Under the pieces are notes generated by a model, which had not been told where the DNA came from, ran no database searches, and saw only the letters and a program-made list of their open reading frames with translations. A stretch of DNA of 64,000 nucleotides from an uncultured Sulfitobacter sp. (lineage in GTDB: Bacteria; Pseudomonadota; Alphaproteobacteria; Rhodobacterales; Rhodobacteraceae), in the NCBI GenBank assembly GCA_937138475.1, contig CAKZPD010000036.1, forward strand, positions 1-64,000. The letters run 5' to 3'. This document shows positions 24,924-34,289 of this stretch, in pieces. Positions within the stretch are counted from its first letter, which is position 1. The number at the start of each line of letters is the position of its first letter. The position numbers were made by a program, and so were the translations under genes.

Positions 24924-25730
24924 CTAGCGGGTTAGCTTTTCAACCAGATCCGAATTGGCCTGAAGCACGCGAGCAGATCCGCTAAACTGCTGCTGAGCGC
25001 GGATCATCACCGTCATTTCCTGGGTGATATCGACGTTCGAACCTTCGAGGGCGCCGGACTGCAATGTGCCAAAACCGCTTTGCCCGCCAACGCCAAACTT
25101 GGGATCACCCGAGGACGACGACTGCGTAAACCGGGCCGACCCAATGTTGCGCAACCCGCCCTGATTGGGGAAAGTTGCCATGGCCAGGGTGCCGATTTCT
25201 TCCAACGTGCTGTTGCCATAAGTGGCGACGATCGAGCCATCCGCCGCAATTTCAAGCTGGCTCATTGTTTCGCCGTCTTGCTCGTAAGGTATTTTAAGCG
25301 TTGACAAAGTTGCGCCTTCCCCGCCCTCGCCGCTGATGCCCATGACGAATGACCCGTCCGAGGCCCGCAGAAAGCCGTCCTTGTCGATCGCCATCTCACC
25401 GTTGCGCGTATAGACCGTCGCTGCGGACGCGTCGCCCGTTTCATCGGGAGGTGAGATTACCAAAAGGCCCGGACCAACAATCGCGACATTCAGCGCCCCG
25501 GCGCGGTCGACGATGGTTCCCTGACCATCGTTGCGGCGGGTGTTTGCGGTGGCGCTGCCAAAGCCGGTGCTTTTGCGTGCAACCGTATCTGGGGTGGCCG
25601 CGCCATAGATATCGGTAAAAGAAACGTCGCTTTTCTTAAAACCTGTGGACCCAGAGTTTGCGATGTTGTTTGAGACCACTGCGATTTCGTGCATCGCCGT
25701 TGCCATACCAGATCGAATGATGCCGTACAT
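24924..25730 (-). CDS. Additional rod/hook-family protein (FlgE/FlgF/FlgG paralogue)
   Basis: A 268-aa axial protein distinct from FlgE, FlgF and FlgG, all of which occur in the flg operon. It has the N-terminal rod signature (MHEIAVVSNNIANSGSTGFK), a central domain (YTRNGEMAIDKDGFLRASDG) and the C-terminal coiled-coil signature (SGALEGSNVDITQEMTVMIR), ending RVLQANSDLVEKLTR. It has its own strong sigma-54 promoter. It may be an extra rod or proximal hook component, or replace FlgF function because the operon FlgF (36974) is quite divergent. Confidence 0.9.
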   Translation of the reverse strand: MYGIIRSGMATAMHEIAVVSNNIANSGSTGFKKSDVSFTDIYGAATPDTVARKSTGFGSATANTRRNDGQGTIVDRAGALNVAIVGPGLLVISPPDETGDASAATVYTRNGEMAIDKDGFLRASDGSFVMGISGEGGEGATLSTLKIPYEQDGETMSQLEIAADGSIVATYGNSTLEEIGTLAMATFPNQGGLRNIGSARFTQSSSSGDPKFGVGGQSGFGTLQSGALEGSNVDITQEMTVMIRAQQQFSGSARVLQANSDLVEKLTR

Positions 25731-25765
25731 TTTTATCCCCGCTCAATCAAAGTTCACAGTTGCTT

Positions 25766-25782
25766 TGCAGGAAGTGTGCCAA
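25766..25782 (-). promoter_or_regulatory. Sigma-54 promoter of the extra rod/hook gene
   Basis: Minus-strand TTGGCACACTTCCTGCA is near-perfect (GG-N10-GC). The predicted start near 25754 is 24 bases before the ATG. Confidence 0.85.
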
Positions 25783-25830
25783 ATTTTTGGCTTTGAATTT
25801 ATCGTTTTGTTTTTAAAGTGATCATGAATC

Positions 25831-27564
25831 TTGGAGGGCGGCACAATTTTTATTCCTTATCAGCAGCGGTTCCAAGGCAATCCAATTGTTTCAACATATC
25901 TGAGCACCGCTTTTGGTGCAGCCATTGGAATTTGTGTGGCAGGCGTCGCCGCTCTTTATGTTAATCTTGTCCGTCTTTTTAGCACACCAAAGGAAATCGG
26001 GCTTGGCGCAACCTTCCAGATTTGGGGATATAGCTTTGATCTGACAACGTTTTTTCTGATTTCGACTGCCGCAGTTCTGATCTTGCTCATCCGTAGTTAT
26101 TTCAAAATTTCCCGGTGGAACGGGCCCGCAGATGCCATCTATGCAGCGCATCAAGATATGCAGCCACTTGATATCAAAACCGGTTTTGCGTCGACACTTG
26201 CCGCGTTGGTCTCAGCCTGCGGGTCGGCGTCTGTCGGGCAGTATGGGCCGTTGGTTCACTTTGGCGCGACGGCGGGAACCGCCTTAAAACAATGGATACG
26301 GCTGCCAATGAAATCAGATGTCGTGATCGGTTGCGGTGTTGCAGCGGCGATTTCGGCGGGATTTAACGCACCAATTGCAGGTATTATTTTCGCCCACGAG
26401 GCCATTTTAAGACATTTCTCAAGTCGCGCGATGGCCCCCATAGCCACCAGCGCCATCGTGGCCGCAGCGATGGTGAATTTTGTCTTCCAATTGCCCCACC
26501 CGCTGTCCCTGCGCAGCCAGGCGCCCACGTTAATGCTAAGCTTTTTGCCGGTGGTAATTTCTGGCGTACTTTTCGGCTTGGTGGCCGTCGCTTTTATGCA
26601 ATCCATGCGATATCTGGCGCGCCTGAATGGGCGGCTTGGTCTTAAAACCTATCAGTCTTTGATTGTGGCGGTCATCGCCGTCACCGTTATCGGCGGGTTC
26701 TTTCCGCAAACTTTGGGGCTTGGCACTGTGGCTTTGGCCGAAGTTCTTAATATCCCACCCAGCCTTGGGTTTGCCGCCGCCTTGCTTGTCTTTAAAATCT
26801 TGTTGACCAGCATATGCCTTGGCTTTGGGTTTTTTGGCGGTGTTTTTTCCCCATCCTTGTTGATCGGCGCCGCCGCGGGCGCCGTTTTTGCCAAAGCTTT
26901 TGACAAGATTGGCTTTTCCGATTTGAATACCGCGCTGGCGCTGGCCGGTATGGCCTCGGTTGCGGCTTGCGTTGTCGGGGCCCCCTTGGCAACGATTTTC
27001 ATCGTGCTTGAGCTGACGCTATCTTATGAATTTACCCTAATCACCTTGTTGGCGGTCGTGGTCAGCCAAGTTGTTTCCATAAATATCTTCGGGCATTCCT
27101 TTTTCGACCGACAGCTTTTGGATCGCGGGATTGATTTGCAATTCGGCCGAGGGCAATTAAGCCTTACACAAACACCAGTCAAAACATATGCGAATGACCG
27201 GTTCGTGTCCGTGTCACAGGACCAAACGGCGGCTACGGTTATGCAGATGCTGCGCGCGATGGACATGACCGAGGCCTATTGCACCCGCAGCGACGGGTAT
27301 TTTGAGGGCAAAGTCACAATAAATCAGCTTTTGGGTGCCCGGCATGACGCGCTGATCAAGGATGTGTTGACACCCCAGCCTGTTTCCTTGCTGACCAGCC
27401 ACTCTATGCTGGAAGCCATTGAAATTGCGTCCGGTTTCGTAGGTGAGAGTATCCCCGTCCTGGACCCTGAAACCCATCAGATGGCCGGCGTTGTCACCGA
27501 GGCCGATCTTTTTGAAGCCTATTTGAACATTCAGGCCGGCATTCAAGAGGTCGAGAAATCCTAG
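25831..27564 (+). CDS. CLC-family chloride channel with C-terminal CBS pair
   Basis: About 570 aa with ten or more hydrophobic helices in CLC order, then two CBS domains (about residues 450-570, with KDVLTPQPVSLLTSHS and GVVTEADLFEAYL). Filter-region motifs can be placed: VGQYGPLVHFGA stands where GREGPTVQIGG occurs in E. coli ClC, and FGGVFSPSLLIGA matches GIFAP. The external gating glutamate is therefore replaced by tyrosine, which argues for a channel over a proton antiporter. The usual GSGIP segment is also altered (NGPADAIY). The start is unclear: the frame opens with TTG at 25831 without a good upstream ribosome site, and GGAGGG lies at 25833-25838, so a rare start a few codons later (ATT at 25846) is possible. 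Both neighbours are minus-strand flagellar genes. Confidence 0.85.
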   Translation: MEGGTIFIPYQQRFQGNPIVSTYLSTAFGAAIGICVAGVAALYVNLVRLFSTPKEIGLGATFQIWGYSFDLTTFFLISTAAVLILLIRSYFKISRWNGPADAIYAAHQDMQPLDIKTGFASTLAALVSACGSASVGQYGPLVHFGATAGTALKQWIRLPMKSDVVIGCGVAAAISAGFNAPIAGIIFAHEAILRHFSSRAMAPIATSAIVAAAMVNFVFQLPHPLSLRSQAPTLMLSFLPVVISGVLFGLVAVAFMQSMRYLARLNGRLGLKTYQSLIVAVIAVTVIGGFFPQTLGLGTVALAEVLNIPPSLGFAAALLVFKILLTSICLGFGFFGGVFSPSLLIGAAAGAVFAKAFDKIGFSDLNTALALAGMASVAACVVGAPLATIFIVLELTLSYEFTLITLLAVVVSQVVSINIFGHSFFDRQLLDRGIDLQFGRGQLSLTQTPVKTYANDRFVSVSQDQTAATVMQMLRAMDMTEAYCTRSDGYFEGKVTINQLLGARHDALIKDVLTPQPVSLLTSHSMLEAIEIASGFVGESIPVLDPETHQMAGVVTEADLFEAYLNIQAGIQEVEKS

Positions 27565-28370
27565 GGCTGTTGGCGGGCCAGGTCTTGGCGGAAGGTCTGA
27601 ACCAGATCCCATTTTCGGCGCAGCACCCCGCGTGTCTGGTCCGCCGGGGTCATCTGGCCAGGCGCGCTCCAGATTGTGAATTCGGCGCCGTCTTGCGGGC
27701 CAAGTGCCGCGATCAGCGCGCCATACATCGCGTCGATGTCTTGGCTGCCCTTGCTCAGCAACCCCATCTCGCTGCGTCCTGCCCCGATCTGGCCCAGATC
27801 GAAAAACCCCCCACCCTGCGACATCGCCGCCGCCACAAGCGGCGCGCCGGGATTGGTTTTCATCTGTTTTTGAGCCGTCTCAAACCCCTTGAAATAGCGC
27901 GCACCGCGCGCATCATCGGGGGAATGATAATGTTTCACGGCCTCGACCCATGATCCGTGCTGACGGTACAGATCCTTCAAAAACCCGGCAGCATAGGTGA
28001 TATTTTCCTGCGGATCCATCATCTTATCAAGCGCGGCAAAATTTTCCGCGTGCCAATAATGGTTCACCTGCATACAACCAACATCAATGTTGGTGCGCCC
28101 CGCCTGCACCGCCTTGCGCAGGTATTGCATCGCTTCGGCGCGGGTTTCAAAATACAGCCCCTTGCCGGCGTGGTTCAATGTCCAGGGCCAGGCGCGGCGG
28201 GTGCCTTGCTGGCTGCGCCCCGATTCAATTCGCGCGATGGCAGGCAAGAACCCATCGGGCAACCCGGCCCTTTGACCGATTGTCCGCGCCAGGGTCTCGC
28301 AATCGGGAACCGCAGCGTAACCCGCTGTTGCAAAAGCAAATACCGCAAGGCACCGCGCCAACCAAATCAT
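27561..28370 (-). CDS. sltF: Flagellar soluble lytic transglycosylase SltF
   Basis: Opens peptidoglycan for the rod. The 269-aa protein has a signal peptide (LARCLAVFAFATAGYA) and a family 1 SLT domain: catalytic Glu in LPAIARIESGRS (about residue 49), NIDVGCMQVNHYWH, and ENITYAAGFLKDLYRQHGSW with VKHYHS. The C-terminal part after residue 175 is not part of the catalytic fold. Its ATG overlaps the flgL stop. The nearby FlgJ has no enzyme domain, so this gene supplies the activity, as in R. sphaeroides. Confidence 0.9.
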   Translation of the reverse strand: MIWLARCLAVFAFATAGYAAVPDCETLARTIGQRAGLPDGFLPAIARIESGRSQQGTRRAWPWTLNHAGKGLYFETRAEAMQYLRKAVQAGRTNIDVGCMQVNHYWHAENFAALDKMMDPQENITYAAGFLKDLYRQHGSWVEAVKHYHSPDDARGARYFKGFETAQKQMKTNPGAPLVAAAMSQGGGFFDLGQIGAGRSEMGLLSKGSQDIDAMYGALIAALGPQDGAEFTIWSAPGQMTPADQTRGVLRRKWDLVQTFRQDLARQQP

Positions 28371-29656
28371 CGGATCAAATCGAAAAGGCTTTGCTGCCCG
28401 ACCTTGGCGAACACCTGCCGGACGGCATCACGATTGACCATCAAGCTTTGCAGCTTTGTAACCACCTCGGTCAGGTCTGCATCCTCGATCCCTGAAATCG
28501 CGTTTTCGATTGTCACCTCTTTGCGGGCCAAAAGGTCAGATTGCATTTCCGCCGTGGCCGCATAGGCGCCGATCTGTGCGCGCACCAGCGCCAGATGGTC
28601 AATGGCTGCCCCCAGCCCGCCAATCGATGCCGCCAGCGCGCTGTCTTTGTCGACCAAGGTGACAGGATCGCCAATCGGGTGGATCCCGCCCATCTGCTGC
28701 ACCGTGATCTGGCTTGACGGGTGATATTCCGCCCCCTCGACACCCGGTGTCTGAAAGGCGGAAACCTTGAAGGGTTCGCCGGCTTGCCCCACCAACAAGA
28801 TGGTATTGCCATCCTTGGCGATTTGCGCCCGCACACCGGTTTGTTCGGTGCGGGCATTGACCGCCTCGATCATCGGCCCCATCGCCCCGGACACCATATC
28901 GACCGTGATCTCGGCGGTGCCATATGGCCCGTCGATGCGCAGCGATTGCGGCGCAGGCTGTCGACCGATGTCAAAGGTCAGCTGTGCCCCCGATGGGCTT
29001 TCGACCCCGACCTGAACCGCTTGATGCGCCGTTGTTTCCAGCGACGTTTCGAATTCTTCCACAATCTGAAAGACCGATTTCGACCCCTGATCGGTCTGCA
29101 TCCGCATAAACGCCGATGCGCCGTCAACCCCGGTTGCAATGTTCAGGCTTTCGGAAACCGGCAGGCTGTGCAGCCCGTTGTCCCCAAGATAGCGCACCGA
29201 TCCATCGACGCCCAACGCGAAAGGGTCGGCATTGGTCTGATAGCCACCAAAAAGCGCCTGCCCCTGGGCATCCTTGCTGTTGGCCAGACCGACAAGCGCC
29301 TGCTTGTGCTGCGTGACCTCTTTGCGGATCGCCATGCGGTCAGAATCGCCCAGCGTGCCGTTGGCGGCTTGGATTGACAGCTCTTTCAGGCGGGTCATGA
29401 TATTCTGCACTTGGCCCATGATCACATCTGCATCGGTCAGCCGGGCCTGGATACGATCCATATTGCCGCGATACCGATCCAAACCGGCCTGCATGTCCTT
29501 GGCCGCCGACAGCTTTGACGTGGCAATCGGATCTGTCGATGGGCGAATAGGTTTCTTGCCCGATGCCACCTGCTCTTGCAGGCCGCCCAATTGATCAGAC
29601 AGACGCGCCAGGCTTTGTATCGTTTGTTCGTTGAACATCTTTGTGCTGATCGTCAT
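28367..29656 (-). CDS. flgL: Hook-filament junction protein FlgL (HAP3)
   Basis: The 429-aa protein has flagellin-like ends: N-terminal TISTKMFNEQTIQSLARLSD and the VASGKKPIRPSTDPIATSKL segment, and C-terminal ISGIEDADLTEVVTKLQSLM. It joins FlgK to the filament. It lies 16 bases after flgK. Confidence 0.94.
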   Translation of the reverse strand: MTISTKMFNEQTIQSLARLSDQLGGLQEQVASGKKPIRPSTDPIATSKLSAAKDMQAGLDRYRGNMDRIQARLTDADVIMGQVQNIMTRLKELSIQAANGTLGDSDRMAIRKEVTQHKQALVGLANSKDAQGQALFGGYQTNADPFALGVDGSVRYLGDNGLHSLPVSESLNIATGVDGASAFMRMQTDQGSKSVFQIVEEFETSLETTAHQAVQVGVESPSGAQLTFDIGRQPAPQSLRIDGPYGTAEITVDMVSGAMGPMIEAVNARTEQTGVRAQIAKDGNTILLVGQAGEPFKVSAFQTPGVEGAEYHPSSQITVQQMGGIHPIGDPVTLVDKDSALAASIGGLGAAIDHLALVRAQIGAYAATAEMQSDLLARKEVTIENAISGIEDADLTEVVTKLQSLMVNRDAVRQVFAKVGQQSLFDLIR

Positions 29657-29672
29657 CGCCCTGCCCCTTTTA

Positions 29673-32600
29673 TCAAATCGAATTCATCAATGTGTCCAGC
29701 AACTCTTTTGCTGTGCTCAGCACACGGGCCAGCGCCTGATAGGCCTGCTGCTGTTCCAACAGGCGCGCCGCTTCGGTATCAAGGTTCACCCCCGAAAATT
29801 CCGATTCCATTTCCGCCGCGGCATCGCGCACCGCCTCGGCCGAGGCGGCGGCAATCGTGCCGGCTTTGACCTTGGCGCCCACATCGGTGATCAGCGCCGC
29901 AAAGCTGTCGCCAAAACCACCCCGCCCGGTATGGGTGTTCAGCGCCTGAAGCGCCAAAAGCTTGTCAACATTGCGCCCATCCCCCTGCCCGTTTTCATTG
30001 GGCGCGATGAAAAAGCTGTCTCCGGTTTGGGCGCTGCCGTTCAACACCAGATCCATGCCTGCAACGGTCATGCGGCCGGTATCGTCCAAAAAGCGGCTGG
30101 CGATGGAATGGCCGGTGACGCTGTCGATGATTTCGACCCGGCCGCTGGCGCCATCGGTAACTTGGATTTCAATCGGGCGGCTTAGGGCTTGGGCCGTGTC
30201 TGCCTTGGGCGGCTCAAACCCGGCCGAAAGGCGCCGCGCCCCATCGCCGGTCAAAACCACGATCAGCTCCTCATCCGGCAGACCGCTCAGCGACAGGTGC
30301 TCTCCGATCAGGCTGCTGGCGCTGGCGCTGGCCTTGACGGGGGTGCCGTCCACCGCGCTTAGGCGCATCCCCGCATCTGTGACCAATATCTGGTTTGGTG
30401 TCACGTCAAAGCCAAGGCGGCGGCCCTCGGCGCTTGGCAAGATGCGCAAATCCGCGGCGCCGGTCTGCAACAATTTGATCTGATACTGACCCGCGCCTGC
30501 ATCAATAACGCGCAGCGTGGTGCCGGCGGGCAAGGCAGGTGCATGGGTGATCTGAATATCGCCATTGCCATCCTTGGCGATGCCGCTTTCGTACCTGGTT
30601 CCGGCAATTTCAAAGGCAACCCCCCAGGCAAGCGGCGCATCGGGCAGATCAGCCTTGGCAAAGCTTTGCCCGGTCAATTCATGGCTGCGATCCCCAGGCG
30701 CCAAGCCAAAGGCCGCCAGCGACGCGGCGCTGGCGCCGGTGTCCACCGCCAGGCCCTGACCGGTTTCGATCCCGTCCGGCGCACTGACAACCAAGCGCAG
30801 GCTGTCATCAAAACTGGCAATCAGGCGCCCGGCCTCGGGCCCGTCAATCGTCACCTCACCGCTGGCCATACGCAGGGTGAAGCTCTGCGAACCCAGGGTC
30901 AAGGCGATGCTATCGCCTTCCTTCGGCAGCGCAGACAGGGACGAAAACGCCTTGCCGGTCAGCACCGGCACCGGCGCCCCGGCCCGCAATTTTTGCGCCA
31001 ACGCCGCCGCGATGGTGCCGCTGGATGTTCCATCCAGATCGGCACTGTGGACAGTGCTTGTCAGATCATAAGATCCATCCGTTTCAAGCGTGACGGAATA
31101 GCTGGCGCTGGCGGCGCTGGCCAGGGTGCCATCGGGGCGTGCCTCGTTGCCATCAATCCCTTCGGTTGCCGAAAAGCTGAGCTGTTGCCAAGCGCCCAAA
31201 GGGTCGACGCTGCGTGCCACCAACCCATCGGTGAATGGGTCGGTTTTGCTGGCTTTGGCGCCGTCTTGGGTGGTGACCGAAAAGGCCGTAGGCGCGATCA
31301 GGGTGACTTCGCCGCCGATGCGGGCAAAGGCTGCGCCGGTTTTGCCCAAGGCCACGGGGGCCTCGGATCGGACCAAACCATTCGCATCCACCGGCTGAAC
31401 CAACAGCGCGCCGCTGTCGGTTTTCACATCGCCCAGCACAATATCCGCGCCGTCTTTGTCAACCAGCACAAGTTGGGATTGATCGGCGCTGATATGGGCC
31501 GTGATCCCGGTGTCACTGCGCCGGGCATTCACCAACGCCGCCAGATCCGACAGATTGCCATCCACCACATGGGCACGAAAGGTGATCGGGGTCTTGTTCT
31601 GGGCCGTCAGCGAAAAGCTAAGCGCGCCATCAGGCACGTCGCTGATCCGCACGCGGGTCTGGGCTTGGGCGGTGATGCCCATATCGGCGCGCAGCTCGTT
31701 GAATTGATCGGCGATGTAATCGGCCATCACCCCCTCGGGGATTTCCAGATCAACCGCAGGGTCGCTGCCCATGGTGACAGAAATCACCTGTTTGGGGGTT
31801 GGCACGCTTTGCGGCATTTGCGCACCGGTCCAGACCGGCGGCGCAAACCCATTGCCGGACAAACGCAAGGTGCTGGCGCCTTGTGCGGTGCTGCGGCGGA
31901 TGCTGGCCCCTTGATAGCCGCCCTCGGCCGTGCCGTTCAGATAATCGGCGCGGTATTCTGCGGTTTCGAAAAACCCGTTTTTTGGGGTTAGCAGGCTCAT
32001 CACTTGGGCGTCACTTAGGGGGGTGCCGGCAATCTGCCGCCCCTCGCGGGTGAAAATCTGGATCCCCGAGGCCGTGTCGTTGCGCTTGGACACCGCCCCG
32101 TTCACCACGACATCCGCGCGCAGCGACGCCGCCCCAAGCGCCGGCCCGCGGCTGGCCAAAGACAGGGCGCCCGCCTCGCCTGCTGCAAACAACCCCAAAT
32201 CGTTCAGGCTGGTGCCATCAGATGTTGTGATGCCCCCGACATTCAGCATATCGGCCAAGTCGGACAGATCGACGCCCTCTTCGGTGGTGCGGCGGGTGGC
32301 AAAGCTGCTGGCGTCAAAGGCATAGGATGTGCCATCGACCGTGACATTCAACGTTTTCAATTCGCGCTGCTGGGCGTCGGCCAGGGTAAAGGCCACCGTA
32401 TCCTGCCGCTTGAGCGAAAACAGGTCAATGCTTTCGACGCCAGCCGGAATGACCCCAACCACCCCATCCGCCCGCAAGCGGGTGGCCGCCGCAACCCCTG
32501 TGTCATTGGCCACAAGATCGGTCACATTGGGCAAACCCGACGCCTGAAACGGCGCGAAATCTGACACCTGGATCGTGGCTGTGCCCTGATTTTCCAGACC

Positions 32601-33917
32601 TTCGGTTGCCAGCAAGGTGCCGGCGGCGGCGAATTCCTCGGGGCGTTCCAGCAAAAACCGCATGTTTGCGGCCTTGCCGCGCGTGACAAAGACGCTCAGC
32701 TGATCGCCATCGGCGGGGGCGCCGCTGATCTTGACCGACAGCCCCTGATAGTCAAACCCATTGACCCCGCTGGCCACTTGTTTGCCATCGGCGTCTTGGG
32801 CCAGCCACAGACCCGACGCCTTGTCAAAGGTCAGCTCAAGGTTGATATCCTCTTGCGGCAGCTCGGCCAGGGGGGTGACCTGCGCGGTGATCGACCCCAA
32901 GTTGGTTGCCGATTGCTGCACGCCATAGGTATCAAGCGCATAAAGATCGCCGCCCATTTCCCCATCAAGCGTCAGCCCGCCCCGATGCACCGCATTCAAA
33001 TCTTGGGTGACTTTGCGGGCCAGGCTGTCCAGATCGCGGACAGTTTGGCTGACGGTTTCATAGGCCGCCACCAACCCGGCCAACCCGCCAGAGGTCAGCT
33101 GTTGGGTTTGGATCGCCGAACCACCAAACCCGGTAAAGACATTGATTTGATCATCGGCCACCGTCACCGAAAGCTGGCCGGCATTCGTGCCCTCGATCAA
33201 GACCGGCCCGGTGCCCGTAGCCCCCAGCGTCAACCGCGCATCGCCGCGCACCGCAAAATCAACCGACACCCCGGCATGTTCGGCAACGGCGCTGATGGAT
33301 TTGTCGCGCTGATCCATCAAGGCATTCGATGCCTTGCCGCTGCCCCCGGCAGAAATCAGCCGCGATTGAATTTCCGCCAGCCCTTCCAGTTCGGTGTTAA
33401 AGGCGGTGACGGTGTTCTTGACCTCGCTGACGATGGCGCTGCGAAACCGTTCAAGCGACCCGGCCAGCGCGGTGAACCCCGACGCCATTGAGCGCGCCTG
33501 CTCAAGCGCGACAACACGGCCCGCCCGATCGCCGGGGGCCTGGGCGATGTTGCTTAGCCCATTGAAAAATTCATTGATGGAAAAGGTCAGATCGTAATCT
33601 TCGGGCAACAGCACCGTTTCCAGCGTATCAAGCGCGCCGCTATAGGCATCGGCCTTTGAAAAATCCGAGGCACTGTCGCGGGCCCGCCCGGCGATAAAGC
33701 TGTCAAAGGCGCGGGAAATATCAGAAACGCGCACGCCAAGGCCCGCTTGGTCCGAGACGGTTAGAATGTCGCCCTGTGTGGCCGATACCTCTTCCATTGT
33801 GGCTTCGCGCCGGCGATACCCTTCGGTATTAAGGTTCGCGATATTCTGACCGGTAACGCTGAGCGCCTTGCGATAGGCCTGAATGCCGCTTGAGCCGATA
33901 TCAAAAAGCCCGGCCAT
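29673..33917 (-). CDS. flgK: Giant hook-associated protein FlgK (HAP1)
   Basis: A 1414-aa hook-filament junction protein; many FlgK proteins are 450-650 aa. The ends are canonical: DIGSSGIQAYRKALSVTGQN, IANLNTEGYRRREATMEEVS at the start, and EQQQAYQALARVLSTAKELL at the end. About 800 residues in the middle are an inserted beta-rich region with repeated modules of the type beta-strand/helix/strand (for example DNLxDLAALVNARRSDTGIT-like and IADQFNELRADMGITAQAQ), resembling the extra domains of the flagellin and FlgE in this window. Reading frame is open throughout. It starts two bases after flgJ. Confidence 0.94.
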   Translation of the reverse strand: MAGLFDIGSSGIQAYRKALSVTGQNIANLNTEGYRRREATMEEVSATQGDILTVSDQAGLGVRVSDISRAFDSFIAGRARDSASDFSKADAYSGALDTLETVLLPEDYDLTFSINEFFNGLSNIAQAPGDRAGRVVALEQARSMASGFTALAGSLERFRSAIVSEVKNTVTAFNTELEGLAEIQSRLISAGGSGKASNALMDQRDKSISAVAEHAGVSVDFAVRGDARLTLGATGTGPVLIEGTNAGQLSVTVADDQINVFTGFGGSAIQTQQLTSGGLAGLVAAYETVSQTVRDLDSLARKVTQDLNAVHRGGLTLDGEMGGDLYALDTYGVQQSATNLGSITAQVTPLAELPQEDINLELTFDKASGLWLAQDADGKQVASGVNGFDYQGLSVKISGAPADGDQLSVFVTRGKAANMRFLLERPEEFAAAGTLLATEGLENQGTATIQVSDFAPFQASGLPNVTDLVANDTGVAAATRLRADGVVGVIPAGVESIDLFSLKRQDTVAFTLADAQQRELKTLNVTVDGTSYAFDASSFATRRTTEEGVDLSDLADMLNVGGITTSDGTSLNDLGLFAAGEAGALSLASRGPALGAASLRADVVVNGAVSKRNDTASGIQIFTREGRQIAGTPLSDAQVMSLLTPKNGFFETAEYRADYLNGTAEGGYQGASIRRSTAQGASTLRLSGNGFAPPVWTGAQMPQSVPTPKQVISVTMGSDPAVDLEIPEGVMADYIADQFNELRADMGITAQAQTRVRISDVPDGALSFSLTAQNKTPITFRAHVVDGNLSDLAALVNARRSDTGITAHISADQSQLVLVDKDGADIVLGDVKTDSGALLVQPVDANGLVRSEAPVALGKTGAAFARIGGEVTLIAPTAFSVTTQDGAKASKTDPFTDGLVARSVDPLGAWQQLSFSATEGIDGNEARPDGTLASAASASYSVTLETDGSYDLTSTVHSADLDGTSSGTIAAALAQKLRAGAPVPVLTGKAFSSLSALPKEGDSIALTLGSQSFTLRMASGEVTIDGPEAGRLIASFDDSLRLVVSAPDGIETGQGLAVDTGASAASLAAFGLAPGDRSHELTGQSFAKADLPDAPLAWGVAFEIAGTRYESGIAKDGNGDIQITHAPALPAGTTLRVIDAGAGQYQIKLLQTGAADLRILPSAEGRRLGFDVTPNQILVTDAGMRLSAVDGTPVKASASASSLIGEHLSLSGLPDEELIVVLTGDGARRLSAGFEPPKADTAQALSRPIEIQVTDGASGRVEIIDSVTGHSIASRFLDDTGRMTVAGMDLVLNGSAQTGDSFFIAPNENGQGDGRNVDKLLALQALNTHTGRGGFGDSFAALITDVGAKVKAGTIAAASAEAVRDAAAEMESEFSGVNLDTEAARLLEQQQAYQALARVLSTAKELLDTLMNSI

Positions 33918-33919
33918 GG

Positions 33920-34276
33920 TTATTCACCCTCGCGCGGCAATGCGCGCCCAAGCTGCTGCACCATCGCATCGGCAATGCCCAGATTGACCCCGCGCGTTGC
34001 CGAACGCGCAACCTCGGTATCCAGCATCCCCTGAAAGGTCTTGCTGGCCTCTGAGGAAAACAGACCTTCGGCCAATTCCCCGGCACGGGCCTGTTTCAGA
34101 AATTCGTTCAGAAAGACCGCTTCGAATTCTTTGGCAACATCTTGCAATTGCGCGCGCTGCGATGCCCCGGTTTGCACGCTGGGGCGCACCCAGGCCGCGC
34201 CGTTGTTTTGCACAGGCCCGCCGCGCATGGCCATCAGGGCCGACGGGCTGAGGGTGGTTGGGGTCAGATCGCTCAT
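33920..34276 (-). CDS. flgJ: Rod-capping protein FlgJ, rod-binding domain only
   Basis: A 118-aa protein with the FlgJ N-terminal domain (LQDVAKEFEAVFLNEFLKQA, KTFQGMLDTEVARSATRGVN, LGIADAMVQQLGR). It has no C-terminal muramidase domain, as usual in alphaproteobacteria. SltF encoded at 27561-28370 probably provides the wall-cutting activity. Confidence 0.93.
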   Translation of the reverse strand: MSDLTPTTLSPSALMAMRGGPVQNNGAAWVRPSVQTGASQRAQLQDVAKEFEAVFLNEFLKQARAGELAEGLFSSEASKTFQGMLDTEVARSATRGVNLGIADAMVQQLGRALPREGE

Positions 34277-34289
34277 CCCGGCCCGCTCC

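Noticed and set aside
25824..25950. ATG at 25824 as CLC start
   Set aside because: It is out of frame with the channel and its reading gives unrelated sequence.
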